DNA from: Microlunatus endophyticus
Lineage (GTDB): Bacteria; Actinomycetota; Actinomycetes; Propionibacteriales; Propionibacteriaceae
Length of the DNA: 64,000 bases
Reading direction: 5' to 3'
NCBI RefSeq assembly: GCF_014646195.1
Contig: NZ_BMMZ01000008.1
Coordinates: 1-64,000, forward strand
Part shown: positions 14,644 to 24,185 of the stretch, piece after piece
How the letters are laid out: each line of letters opens with the position of its first letter
How positions within the stretch are numbered: position 1 is the stretch's first letter
The notes under the pieces: model-generated
The model's input: the letters and a program-made list of their open reading frames with translations, nothing else
Database searches by the model: none
What the model was told of the DNA's origin: nothing
Position numbers and translations under genes: made by a program

Positions 14644-16770
14644 CTAACGTGCGATGGCTGGCGGTTGGATGCGTTCTGGCGGGGCGGGCTGGTGCTCGTC
14701 GTACGTCTTGGTCCGCCCGTCGAGTATCGACGAGACCGAGTCACAGTGGCTGGCGATTGCTTCGAGTGAGTCGGCCATGAATCCGGGGTGGTTCTGGGTG
14801 AGTTCGGCTGCTGCGTCGTCGGGGTGGATGCCGAGTCGTCGGGCCGCGTGGATAGCGACATCGACTCGTCGCTCGGCGGGCAGTTGGGCGGCCCATTCGA
14901 CGATGTCGTGGAAGAGGCCGTACTGCCGTGGCAGGTCGTCGACGATGTGAGCGGCGACGATTCGCCGATCCACGACGACAAGCGCGCCGTCTCTTGCTGC
15001 CAGCAGCCGCTCGACGAGGTCGCTTGCATTGTCGGCGTTCAGCGATGCCGGGTCGGCGCCCGCTGGCAGTTCAGCGGTCGTGATGCTGTGCATGCCGGCT
15101 TGGGTGATCTTGGTCCAGGCGTGTTCTGCTGCTTGGCGGCCGGCGTCGTCGCCGTCGTAGGCGAGGCAGATGTTCGTCGGTTCCGCCGCAGCGATCTGTC
15201 GAGCGTGGGCGTCGGTGAATGCGGTGCCGCACGTCGCGAGCCCGTGAAAGCCGACATAGTTTGCGGCTGATGCGACGTCGATCCCGATCGCGTCGAGAGC
15301 TCCCTCGCAGACCACCGGTGCGTAGCCGGCCCGGATCACGTCCCGCAGGCCGGACAACCCGTAGACGATCTCACTCTTGGTGAAGATCGGCGATGCCGGT
15401 GAGTTGAGGTACTTCGGGGTCCTGCCGTCTGCGTCGGGTGCCGATCGGGCTGTGAACCCGACGAGGTCACCGGCCGCGTCTCGGAGAGGGATGGTCAGAC
15501 GGTCGCGGAAGCGGTCGATCAGATTCCCGGTCCGCGCTCTGGTCGCCATCCCTGCGGCCTGGATGTGGTCGTCGCTGTAGCCGAGGGATCGCAGATGATC
15601 AGTAAGGACGGTCCAGCCGGCGGGCGCGTACCCGATCCCGTGGGAATCAATGGCGCTCGCCAGCTTCCGGCCGTCCAGGTATTCGGGCACCCACGAGTCG
15701 CGCACTCGGGAACGGAAGAAGTCCTGGCTGTCGGCGACGACACCGACCAGGACCGCCCGTTCGACGGGAGGCTCGGCACGGACTTCTGTCTCTTCGCGGA
15801 GCGTCTCTGTCTTCTCGGCGGCGAGGCTGGCTCGAGTCGCGAGGGCGATATCGGCGGCGTTCGGGATCTCCGTCGATCCGGTCGCCTCGATGATCGTGTG
15901 CGCAGCACCCAAAACCCGCCGGCCTGTGCGGGCAACGATGTCGGCCATCGGGACGTGTTCGGCGTCGGCAAGTCCGAAGGCCCAGTTCGCGACGTACAGG
16001 AAGGAATAGCTGTCTGTGGCAACTCCGTGTGCGGCCAGCGTCAGGTAGGCAACGGATTCGGCCTCGACTTCCTTGATTCCGCGACACGGGTCCGAATCGA
16101 GATCTTCACCGGTGTGCAGGAGGATGTGGGCCAGCTCCTGGGCGAGCGTCTTGACGGCCTGCAGGCCGTCGACGTCGTCGCGAACCCAGACCTCACGACG
16201 GGTCGGCATCGTGATGCCATTGGCGTCACCGAGTTGATCACTGCCCGCGCGGAGCAGCCGATATCCCCTCTCGGCGACCTCGCGTCCCAGCGCCTCCCAC
16301 AGCCCCCCGGGTGCCTGTCCTTCGAGCAGGGTCGGACGGACCGGCGTCGGAACGGGCGGACCGCTGGTCTGCTTGATGTCGAACACCGAGACGGGCCGGT
16401 AGCCGACGACCGTTCTGCGGAACAGCTGATTTCCGCTCGCATCCCGTACTGGTTGGCCGTGATCGTCGGTGACCTCAGTACGGCGGGTGACCGGAGCCAG
16501 AACCTTGATGGATCGTTCGCCCCGTTGGACGTGCCGGTCGACCGACTTCCAGGTCGTGTAGCTGGCCACCGCTGTCGCGTCCGGCCGTTGGGCCATGATC
16601 AACATGAGGTTGTCGAAGCTGTAGCGGTGCAGCCTGACGGCGAAGTCCAGCCAGGCTCGCCACTGCTCTCGTGTCTCGATCGCGCCAACCGCGGAACGGA
16701 GTTGATCATGCAGCTGTTCGAGGGTGAGCCGGGCGGGTGTCTGTCCCACCTCGGCCTTGGTCGCAGCCAT
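14644..16770 (-). CDS. ArdC-like antirestriction / TOPRIM primase fusion protein
   Basis: The 708-residue protein has two recognisable parts. Residues about 15-300 resemble ArdC: an ssDNA-binding N-domain (QWRAWLDFAVRLHRYSFDNL, ATAVASYTTWKSVDRHVQRG) and a metallopeptidase-like segment KTLAQELAHILLH. In that segment the usual HExxH reads QExxH, so the first zinc ligand is replaced. Residues about 380-600 resemble the DnaG core and TOPRIM domain: YAPAGWTVLTDHL, RFRDRLTIPLRDAAGDLVGF, VVCEGALDAI (acidic Glu) and LAYDGDDAGRQAA (DxD). No CHC2 zinc finger is seen. It probably primes or protects incoming element ssDNA after transfer. It sits in the traA operon. Confidence 0.8.
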   Translation of the reverse strand: MAATKAEVGQTPARLTLEQLHDQLRSAVGAIETREQWRAWLDFAVRLHRYSFDNLMLIMAQRPDATAVASYTTWKSVDRHVQRGERSIKVLAPVTRRTEVTDDHGQPVRDASGNQLFRRTVVGYRPVSVFDIKQTSGPPVPTPVRPTLLEGQAPGGLWEALGREVAERGYRLLRAGSDQLGDANGITMPTRREVWVRDDVDGLQAVKTLAQELAHILLHTGEDLDSDPCRGIKEVEAESVAYLTLAAHGVATDSYSFLYVANWAFGLADAEHVPMADIVARTGRRVLGAAHTIIEATGSTEIPNAADIALATRASLAAEKTETLREETEVRAEPPVERAVLVGVVADSQDFFRSRVRDSWVPEYLDGRKLASAIDSHGIGYAPAGWTVLTDHLRSLGYSDDHIQAAGMATRARTGNLIDRFRDRLTIPLRDAAGDLVGFTARSAPDADGRTPKYLNSPASPIFTKSEIVYGLSGLRDVIRAGYAPVVCEGALDAIGIDVASAANYVGFHGLATCGTAFTDAHARQIAAAEPTNICLAYDGDDAGRQAAEHAWTKITQAGMHSITTAELPAGADPASLNADNASDLVERLLAARDGALVVVDRRIVAAHIVDDLPRQYGLFHDIVEWAAQLPAERRVDVAIHAARRLGIHPDDAAAELTQNHPGFMADSLEAIASHCDSVSSILDGRTKTYDEHQPAPPERIQPPAIAR

Positions 16771-16777
16771 GACGCTG

Positions 16778-16948
16778 CTACGTCCTTTCCAGGTCGGCGA
16801 TCCGTGTCGCCTGGCGGGTGAGCTCCGCTTGCTGGGCTCGGACCGTCGCGGTGAGATCGTCGAGCTGGTTCTGAAGCAACTCGATGACCAACGGCAGGTC
16901 CGGCGTGCTGGTGATCGGCTGGTCGCTGGTGTGTGTGGTGTTCGGCAT
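16778..16948 (-). CDS. Small coiled-coil protein (56 aa)
   Basis: MPNTTHTSDQPITSTPDLPL followed by a heptad-like helix with LLQNQLDDLTATVRAQQAEL, a likely coiled coil. The ATG at 16948 has GGGAG 6 nt upstream. It sits 28 bp after traA and 7 bp before the ArdC-primase gene, so it is clearly an operon member. It may oligomerise with TraA or the primase; this is inferred only. Confidence 0.6.
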   Translation of the reverse strand: MPNTTHTSDQPITSTPDLPLVIELLQNQLDDLTATVRAQQAELTRQATRIADLERT

Positions 16949-16976
16949 CTGATCTCCCTTGTTCATAGGCACTTGT

Positions 16977-19900
16977 TCATAGGCTTCGCGCTGGCCCGCG
17001 ACTGTCGGCTGCTGGTCGGTCGTCGTGAGCGGTTGGCACGGATTCGAGCTGGACGAGGAGTCGGTGCGCACCGCTAGCTTTGGCGGTGGTGTGGCTGCTG
17101 CGGATCGCGCGATGGGCTGCGGACCAGGCGTGGTCCTGGCGGGTCCGCGGTTGTGGCCGAGGGCCGAGCGGGTCGTCGGTCGCGACGTCGTAGACCGCCC
17201 GGTAGGCGGCGACCTGCCGTACGGCCTCGGTGCGCGCTGTGCCGTGTCCGATCTCTCCCAGCCACGGCCGCGCTTCGCGCACGGCTTCTGTGGCGAGCTG
17301 GCTGATGCGCCCGGCCATCTCTGCGTATCGTTCGGGCAGGTACGCGTCCCAGGGCGACGGCAGCCTGCGGGGCGGCGCGGCTGCAAGCCACTCGGGAACT
17401 TCTGGTTCGATCCGCAGAGGATCTGTGCTGTGGAGGAGCCGGTCGAGCCGATGCGCCATCACTTCGGTGTCGCACCGGGAATCTGCCCATCCGGACAGGT
17501 GCTCGGCCGCGTCGAGCACCTCTTCCACTGTCCGGCCAGCTGCCTCGGCCCGGTGCAGTCGCCGTACGACGTTGGGCCACGCGAGATCGGCGCTCAGGCC
17601 GGGATGGACGTGCTCGGCAGCAATCCGGTAGCGGTCTCCAGTCTGTACGTCGAGGGCGTGCTCGTACTCCACGGCCATCCGGTGAAGATCATCGACACTG
17701 GCGATCGCCTCGCGGATCGTCTCGCCTGCCGACAGCTCAATCCCTGTCCGGGCAATGATCGTTTTCAGCACGTCTGCGGCGCTGCCGGCGACGTCCGGGT
17801 GGTGGTCCGGGCCCGGATCGGTCATCACTGCCACGTACAGGTGGGTTGACTGCCGAGCCCGGCTCAGACCGACATACAAGTCTTCACGCTTCATTCGCGG
17901 ATCGATCACAAGGTGCGCACGATCAACCGTCAGACCTTGGGACCGTCGGATCGTACGGGCGTAGTCGAGCTCGACCTGGGAACGTACGTACTCCGGCGGC
18001 AACGTGACCCGGCCACGATGGCCGCGGTGGACCACCGTGAGCGCGCCGTCCTCGTGGACCTGCTCGACCGCCCACGAGTCGCCGTTCTTCACCCAGTCCC
18101 GACCCGCGTGAACTGCCAGCAAACGCTCATTGCGCCGGGTCGCGATCCAATCACCGGCCCCGGCAACATTCCCGTCGTGCAGCCGAGTGCCCTCAACCGT
18201 GACCAGACCGGCGACAACTCGATCACCGCGAGCACGAGCGTTGAGTGCCGACACCTCCGTCGACGACGATGCGAGCAGTGCACTGTGGCGGCCGACGCGG
18301 ACGTCGGCCAACCAGGCTTCGTACGCCGCCTCAGGTATCGCTTCGTCGGTGCCGGCCACGACGCGATTCCGTGTCAGATAGAAGTCGGCGGCCGCCGGAT
18401 GGCCGTTGCGGATCTGCAGGGTGGCCCGTGCTTCGGCGGGGTCGGCGAAGCGGACCACTTGCTCCATGCGGACGGCGCCGACTTCGTGCGCGATCTGCCG
18501 GATCACACCGCCGGCCTCGATCGCACCCAGCTGCTGATCATCACCGATCAGCCGTACGACCGCACCGGCAGCCTGCGCGCGGGCCACGATGCGATCCAAA
18601 GTCAATGTCCCGGACAGGCCTGCCTCGTCAATCAAGATCAACGTGCCAGCCACGATCTCCGGCTGATCATGATCAAACTTCGCGACCGTATCCGCACTCA
18701 CACCCAGCTCCGACGACAACACCTCCGCCGCCGCAGCCGACGGCGCCAGCGGGACAACCTGCCGGCCGGAACTCCCCCAAGCGGCCACAACCGCCTCCAT
18801 CGCGGTCGTCTTGCCCGCACCCGCCGGCGCCAGCCCCAGTTGCACGACCCTTCCAGAAAGACAGAACGCCCGAACCATCCGTTCCTGCCCGCCATTCAAG
18901 GCCCGCTTCCCGGACGCGCTTGCGGAGATCGCGTCGGCGACGTGTTCACGGTCAGCGACAACTGGGCATCGCTGGCGGGCGGCGGTGACGATCCGCTCCT
19001 CGGCATCCAGAAGCTGTGTGGTGGTGAATCGCGCCGACCCGCGCTCGGTGAAAACAGACTCGCCGTCGGCCCTTCGCAACTCTGGCGGTTCGGCCAGCGT
19101 GCGTGGCGTCTCGATCCGGATGGACCGCGCCGGATGAGTGGCGGCTGCGACGATCCGCTCCACCAACTCATCCCGGTCCGCGGTCCGGATCGGGCGCGAT
19201 TGCCGCTGTGCCTCGGCGCGAACGTGATGGACATTCCACGTCGATCTCGACGAGGACAACACCCGCACGACCTCGTCGGCCAGCGACTCGATTTGGAATT
19301 GCCGGGCATGGAATTCCCGCCCTTGAACCTGTCGCTCGATATAGGTTTCAACGCTGGAGACGTCCAGGACGGTCTCGGCCTCACTCCTCCAGGTGTCGAC
19401 CATCTGCTCCAAGGAGCGGCCGAGTTGCTTATCGGGACGATCCGACAGGGTCGCCTGCTGGTACAACTTCAGTCGCGCCGAATCGGACGGCTCATGGCCA
19501 TGTTCGTTGCGATAGCCGGCAAGCAGCTCCCGATAGCTGCCCTCAATATCGTGCCGCCGTTTCGAAAAGCGCGTGATCAAAGGTGCGGGAACTCCAACGA
19601 TCTCTCGGACGGCACGATGACTCTCATCTCGTCCGGACCGCTCAGCAAACGACACCTGAAGGCGGGCTCGCAACTCGTCCTCTATCCGGGTGTTGTAGCG
19701 CTCCGAGAGAGACACGGCGGCGGCGAACAACGCCCGCCCATCCAAGGATCTCCACTTACCGTCCAGGCCTTGCACCTTGTTCGAAATCGCCACATGCGTG
19801 TGCAAGTCCGGGTCGCCGGCACGAGAGTCCCAATGATCGAACACCGCCGCGATCACCCCGGACGTATCGATCTGCGCCTGCCCCTCAGTCCCGGCACGGG

Positions 19901-20573
19901 TATAGGCGGCATTGCGTTCCAGCCAGTCGATCGCATCGGCAACCGCCGTCTGATGAGCCTCATGGATCTGTCGACGTGTCGCTACCGACCCCAAGCCCCA
20001 CAACACCGCAACCGACTTCACCGGCGTGAAGACAAAGTCATAACCCGCCACCGCCGCCTTGGTCGAAGCTCGGGCAGCGGTATCCAACTCTAGAGGATCG
20101 ACCGGATTCCTGCCCTCCCGCTCAACGAACTCCTCAACGAGAAGCCGCTGACGAATCTCGACCTTCTCTTCGTCAGTCAGCCGTCTGCTCAACTCCCGTT
20201 CGCGGTTGCGGAAGGCACGCGCGATTCGCTGATCTCGGTCCGGCGAGCGGCCGTACACAGGAAACCGCCGGCCCAGCCGAACAGCCCTGTCCACCGCATC
20301 CGGGCTCACCCCTCGGCGGATCAATGCCTTCCGGATCGTGCTGGCGTTCGGATGCAGACCCTGCCCGAACAGAGCCTGCATCTGTTCTTCAGTTACCATT
20401 CCGCGAACGTCGAGGATCTCTGACAGCGTTCCCGACCACGTACCGGGTGGCTGGCCGGAAGCCGCGTAGTAGCTGGAGAGTGACCGTCCTGGCACGGCGG
20501 GACTGTCGTGGATGGCCACCGATCGGATCAAATACAGGTAGCCATCCCCGGCGTGAAGCACGTGGATGGTCAT
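16977..20573 (-). CDS. traA: MobF-family conjugative relaxase-helicase TraA
   Basis: The roughly 1198-residue protein has the TrwC/TraA architecture. The N-terminal relaxase part has tyrosines in SLSSYYAASG, then the histidine triad region AAVFDHWDSRAGDPDLHTHV that binds the metal. The C-terminal RecD-like helicase has Walker A LAPAGAGKTTAM, Walker B TLILIDEAG, and GLTVDRAHLVIDP plus YVGLSRARQ as the late SF1 motifs. It nicks oriT, stays attached to the 5' end and unwinds the transferred strand. ATG 20573 (or GTG 20576) is the start. It heads a five-gene operon. oriT is expected nearby, most simply in 20577-20620, where an imperfect GGTGATAAC/GTTACC repeat occurs. Confidence 0.9.
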   Translation of the reverse strand: MTIHVLHAGDGYLYLIRSVAIHDSPAVPGRSLSSYYAASGQPPGTWSGTLSEILDVRGMVTEEQMQALFGQGLHPNASTIRKALIRRGVSPDAVDRAVRLGRRFPVYGRSPDRDQRIARAFRNRERELSRRLTDEEKVEIRQRLLVEEFVEREGRNPVDPLELDTAARASTKAAVAGYDFVFTPVKSVAVLWGLGSVATRRQIHEAHQTAVADAIDWLERNAAYTRAGTEGQAQIDTSGVIAAVFDHWDSRAGDPDLHTHVAISNKVQGLDGKWRSLDGRALFAAAVSLSERYNTRIEDELRARLQVSFAERSGRDESHRAVREIVGVPAPLITRFSKRRHDIEGSYRELLAGYRNEHGHEPSDSARLKLYQQATLSDRPDKQLGRSLEQMVDTWRSEAETVLDVSSVETYIERQVQGREFHARQFQIESLADEVVRVLSSSRSTWNVHHVRAEAQRQSRPIRTADRDELVERIVAAATHPARSIRIETPRTLAEPPELRRADGESVFTERGSARFTTTQLLDAEERIVTAARQRCPVVADREHVADAISASASGKRALNGGQERMVRAFCLSGRVVQLGLAPAGAGKTTAMEAVVAAWGSSGRQVVPLAPSAAAAEVLSSELGVSADTVAKFDHDQPEIVAGTLILIDEAGLSGTLTLDRIVARAQAAGAVVRLIGDDQQLGAIEAGGVIRQIAHEVGAVRMEQVVRFADPAEARATLQIRNGHPAAADFYLTRNRVVAGTDEAIPEAAYEAWLADVRVGRHSALLASSSTEVSALNARARGDRVVAGLVTVEGTRLHDGNVAGAGDWIATRRNERLLAVHAGRDWVKNGDSWAVEQVHEDGALTVVHRGHRGRVTLPPEYVRSQVELDYARTIRRSQGLTVDRAHLVIDPRMKREDLYVGLSRARQSTHLYVAVMTDPGPDHHPDVAGSAADVLKTIIARTGIELSAGETIREAIASVDDLHRMAVEYEHALDVQTGDRYRIAAEHVHPGLSADLAWPNVVRRLHRAEAAGRTVEEVLDAAEHLSGWADSRCDTEVMAHRLDRLLHSTDPLRIEPEVPEWLAAAPPRRLPSPWDAYLPERYAEMAGRISQLATEAVREARPWLGEIGHGTARTEAVRQVAAYRAVYDVATDDPLGPRPQPRTRQDHAWSAAHRAIRSSHTTAKASGAHRLLVQLESVPTAHDDRPAADSRGPARSL

Positions 20574-20576
20574 CAC

Positions 20577-20617
20577 AGGTGATAACTGTAGTTACCATTC
20601 AGAGGATCTGCAAGAGG
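20577..20617. promoter_or_regulatory. traA promoter / possible oriT or operator region
   Basis: An imperfect inverted repeat GGTGATAAC...GTTACC lies directly upstream of traA. The minus-strand TGGTAAC in it resembles the extended -10 before the HTH/DUF5919 gene at 24932. Nick site and function are not established. Confidence 0.3.
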
Positions 20618-20990
20618 TGTGTCCTGAAGGCCTCGATAGCGCCGAAGAGCGCGCAGTTTCCGGAGGACGCCCCCGGATACACGCGGCCCGACTTCACGCT
20701 ACGGCCACAGTCGGCGTGGGTGGAGCCGTGCCATCTGATCGTCTTCGACCTGCCCGTGACGAGCGCACCGACCTGATCAGGCCGGCGTTGGAGGAGCGTC
20801 GTCGCCTGCTGGAGGATCTGATTGCTGCTCATGCGGCGGTGCTGGTGGTCGGATGGAGACCGATGATCTGGACAAGGCACAGCTGTGGTCGGAGCAGCTG
20901 CTGCGGTGGTGTGGAGGGCATCGTGGCCGACCGAGCCGATCAGGTTGCACCGTCGCGCAAAACCTGCCTCTTGGCGTCATCCCGCAGTCG
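20618..20990 (+). pseudogene. Relic of an ATP-dependent DNA ligase (LigC/LigD ligase-domain type)
   Basis: Fragments of the ligase fold appear in order but in shifting frames: LKASIAPKSAQFPEDAPGY (compare the N-terminal LPEDPxGY...EPKWDG region), CHLIVFDLPV, TDLIRPALEERRRLLEDL (compare DLrxrPLxxRRxxLExL) and GVEGIVADRADQVAPSRK (compare motif IV EGIVAKR, with Lys replaced by Asp). The part that should hold the catalytic KxDG lysine is missing, so there is an internal deletion plus at least one or two frameshifts. It lies between traA and the orphan membrane gene and is non-functional. Confidence 0.6.
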
Positions 20991-21164
20991 CCCAGCACGG
21001 CCGCAATAGCGGAGTCCTGAGCCGCGCCGTCACTTGGGAGTCACCCAATTGCCGCCGCGCCGGAGCGTTCGTCTAGACCAGTCCCACCGTCGTTGCCGCC
21101 AAGCCAGCGACTCAACCTGCACAACAGTCCCCGGGGAGCCGGAGTGCCGATTAGTGTCTGCACC

Positions 21165-23852
21165 ATGCACGACTGGTGGCCGCCCGACGGTTGGTGGAAC
21201 GACGGCGCAGTTCTGAACCGAGCAGCCTCTCTTCTATTGACGTTAGCCCAAGTAAACGCAACGATCGTCGCGTTCATTCTCGGGCTTGGGATCGTCACCG
21301 TGCAGTTCGCCGCCAGGTTCGATATTCCCAATATTCGCCTTCGCCGAAGAGACACTACATTCCTACTCGTGTACACGTTGATAGGCGTGATTCTCCCGCT
21401 CCTCTGGAGTCTGCGACCGAACGTAGGTGGTGCGGCGATAGTTACGATTGGTTCCCTCGGCTTTATCATCGCCACTCCAATCCGCGCCGTGCGGGCCGCA
21501 CGAGCAGGAATGCCGTTGGAGCTCGCTCAAGCTGCCGTCCGCAGCGCCAGCCGTAAACACTCCCGGCGTGGTCATGGCAAACGCATCGCCGCTGCCCATG
21601 CGAGTCTCCTGTCGATCCGAAGCACCACCGGTCCCGGCGACGTTCGTGACCAGGTCCAGGCGTGTCTCCAGCGCGTGCTCCTCGAGGCGCTCCGTGCGGG
21701 TCAGGATGGCGACGCGGCTCGGATCGTTGCCAGCGTTGTGGGCCAAGTTGACGACGGCGCCGAGCGTCGCTTGTTTCAGTTCGCGGATTGGCTGGTCCTC
21801 CACCGGAGCGAGTTGTGTGCGAACCAGTCGGTAAGCCAGGAAGCGTGGAATGCGCTGCAACGGCTGTGCCTACGCGCCGGTGAGGACAATATCGACCTGA
21901 CAGCTCAGGCGGCCAGACTCGCTACATCGATATCAGTTGGGCGCGTACGTGCATGCTTTCAAGAGTCATCGATGTTAGCGCCACGTGACGATCTTGACTA
22001 TCCATACGTGCAATTGTCCGTACAGGTGGCTGAACAGCTCCAGCACTTGTTTCACGACGTGCAGCAGCTCGCAGTGCTGCTGGTCGAGAAGGTGCCCGAA
22101 CTGGAACGGGCCAGACCTATCTTTGAGGCAGCTTGCGAGCTTCTCACCGAGCCGTCACATGAGGTTCTCCTCGCGGACGACATGCCGATCGAGTTGCCGT
22201 TCGACAGCGCCGAGTTGCTGTATCAGCGAATGGTCGAGGAACACAGTGCCGCCCCGGACGACCGCGAGATCAGAGCTCGACTTAGTTTGCTCATTGACGT
22301 TCCACTTCAGCTCCTGGAGGCCGCACAAGCTGGTGGCCATGTTTACGCCGAGAGCAGTCGCCGAATTTTTCGCGGTTATCTGCGCTGGATTGATGACGCC
22401 GCGCAACACCGAACGCTTTGGTTGATGACGAAGTTGACAGAAGCGTTGCAACGGCGTGTGCGCGCTGACTTTGTGATTCAAGGCTCTTATCGACACACAA
22501 TGGCCAGCCGCATAAGTAGCATGCTGCTGCTTTCAGCAGTCGCCGAGCAATTAGGTGCTACCGCAGCGCAGACTCAGCGCCGATGGGTTGACGTGGAGAA
22601 GTGGGACTCGGGCGCATATCCTCTCTTCAACGTCATTAGCTGGGGTCATGAAAGGTACATGCCTGCCGTCGCCAGGGCTTTCCTGCCGGCACTGGAAGCG
22701 CACTTCCTCAAGCACCGCGCGAAAGATGGAAGGGGGCTAATGGAATTCGATCTGGCCTTCGCACCCTACGACATCATTCATGACTGGCTCATGCCACACG
22801 AACGGCCAGACGTGCTGCTTAGCGTCCTAATTGCGCGTTGGCGACGCGCGCTCTCCGAGGATTATCGGCGGCCCGAACTGCAAGCTCGGCGTGAAGCGGA
22901 GAGTGAATCTCGGATGTTGCAAGATGCCGATCCGAAGTTCCGGAAAGAGCTTGAGGAGTTGCTCGCGCGACCGAATAACTCACCTTCAGCAGAGTTCTTG
23001 GCTGAATCCGTCGCCGTGTTGACGACGGCACGCTCGTTGCTAGAACGCGCGGTGACTGTTCGGACAAACGGTGTAGGCATCGCTTCTCGAACATATGAGG
23101 GATGGAGGCGGGCCGCCGCCTCATGGCTTCAGCAAGCGCGCGGTGCCGCAGACCCGGACATACCCTCTCTGCTTGTCGGTATCGAGGCTCTGTCGACTGA
23201 CCCAGCCCGCATCGCCGAGGACTTCCGCAAGCCCATCATGACTAATCGCACAGGCCAGGGCGGAACTCACGATATGTGGCAAACGGTCTTTGGATATCTC
23301 ACCCCCAACGACACGATGTTGTCCGGCCGGCGCGGGGATTGGGAACGCGCTGATCTTCCCGCGCGAACTTACTGTCTACTGCCAGAGTGGGAAGGGGGAT
23401 CCCACGGATGGATTGTAGCGGTCGAGGAAGATCGCAGCTACCGACTCCTAGTGCTCGAGAATGCCGACGGCACCTGCGACGACCAAATCCCATTCTCGCC
23501 GAAGTATCTTCCGGACGTGATCTTGAAGGATGCACTCGGCGATTTAATGCGTTGCACCACCTGCTTCGGACTACTTGACGACGGCAGGCGCAACCGTCTG
23601 ACATGCCCCAGCTGCAATGGAGAGGGCTACCTGCCGAACATTCAATTGCTTCGTGCGGAGACGTATCAGTTCATCATGGGGCTCAAGGCGCATGGGGTTG
23701 CTCCTCCACCTCCGCAGACCAGTTTTATTCGCGGATTGCAGCAAGCCGAGGTCTGCGGAAAACTCCGGGTCTTTACTAGCCACACGCTACGGGAACACCT
23801 AGCCGATGCGATTCAATGCATCGCCGAGGCGGAAGCTGGTCGGCGTGGATAG
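21165..23852 (+). CDS. Large orphan membrane protein with C-terminal zinc ribbon (895 aa)
   Basis: Three hydrophobic helices near the N-terminus (about residues 33-52, 67-84 and 90-106) are followed by roughly 680 residues of helical soluble sequence with HEAT/TPR-like character. A zinc-ribbon-like pair of motifs lies near residues 795-826: CTTC and CPSCNGEGY, the second resembling the DnaJ CxxCxGxG motif. The ATG follows TAGTGT (21152-21157) by seven bases and is probably leaderless. Codon use is visibly less GC-biased than in neighbours, suggesting acquisition from elsewhere. No family was recognised. A surveillance or defence role carried by the element is possible but unproven. Confidence 0.8.
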   Translation: MHDWWPPDGWWNDGAVLNRAASLLLTLAQVNATIVAFILGLGIVTVQFAARFDIPNIRLRRRDTTFLLVYTLIGVILPLLWSLRPNVGGAAIVTIGSLGFIIATPIRAVRAARAGMPLELAQAAVRSASRKHSRRGHGKRIAAAHASLLSIRSTTGPGDVRDQVQACLQRVLLEALRAGQDGDAARIVASVVGQVDDGAERRLFQFADWLVLHRSELCANQSVSQEAWNALQRLCLRAGEDNIDLTAQAARLATSISVGRVRACFQESSMLAPRDDLDYPYVQLSVQVAEQLQHLFHDVQQLAVLLVEKVPELERARPIFEAACELLTEPSHEVLLADDMPIELPFDSAELLYQRMVEEHSAAPDDREIRARLSLLIDVPLQLLEAAQAGGHVYAESSRRIFRGYLRWIDDAAQHRTLWLMTKLTEALQRRVRADFVIQGSYRHTMASRISSMLLLSAVAEQLGATAAQTQRRWVDVEKWDSGAYPLFNVISWGHERYMPAVARAFLPALEAHFLKHRAKDGRGLMEFDLAFAPYDIIHDWLMPHERPDVLLSVLIARWRRALSEDYRRPELQARREAESESRMLQDADPKFRKELEELLARPNNSPSAEFLAESVAVLTTARSLLERAVTVRTNGVGIASRTYEGWRRAAASWLQQARGAADPDIPSLLVGIEALSTDPARIAEDFRKPIMTNRTGQGGTHDMWQTVFGYLTPNDTMLSGRRGDWERADLPARTYCLLPEWEGGSHGWIVAVEEDRSYRLLVLENADGTCDDQIPFSPKYLPDVILKDALGDLMRCTTCFGLLDDGRRNRLTCPSCNGEGYLPNIQLLRAETYQFIMGLKAHGVAPPPPQTSFIRGLQQAEVCGKLRVFTSHTLREHLADAIQCIAEAEAGRRG

Positions 23853-24185
23853 CTTCGTGGTCTGTGCTATCTCGGGCGGCTACGGTCTCGTCGGACCGTG
23901 GATCTGATCGAAGGCCTCGTCATTTCGTTCCATCGCGCTCCAGTCACGAAAGCATGGGTCGAGTCCACCAATCACCGCCAGTCAGCAGTGGGATCCGGAC
24001 ACCTGTCCTATGCTTGCCTAGTCGCGACCATGCCATCCCATGACGCACGCTCGGAACTGACGGCGGTTCTTCACTTAGAAGCCCGTCAGTCAACGCGCTG
24101 CGAGCGGGCTCGCCGCTGCCATGTCGCCCCGCTGGGTCCGCCGCGGACTGCGTGGGCTCCAACATTGGCGTCCCGGACTGACCGA
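23853..24185. other. Intergenic region without a recognisable gene
   Basis: The region lies between the convergent ends of the orphan membrane gene and the HTH/DUF5919 gene. Short open frames lack start signals. No hairpin with a T-tract and no tRNA that folds were found. Confidence 0.4.

Noticed and set aside
17913..20093. 726-residue plus-strand open frame opposite traA
   Set aside because: Antisense shadow of a relaxase with complete catalytic motifs.
20389..20603. AGTTACCATTC pair as a regulatory direct repeat
   Set aside because: One copy is inside traA coding sequence (MVTEEQ region); the two copies are probably coincidental.
23944..24060. Possible tRNA-like sequence between the orphan and HTH genes
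   Set aside because: No T-loop GTTCRANNC and no cloverleaf pairing could be built.
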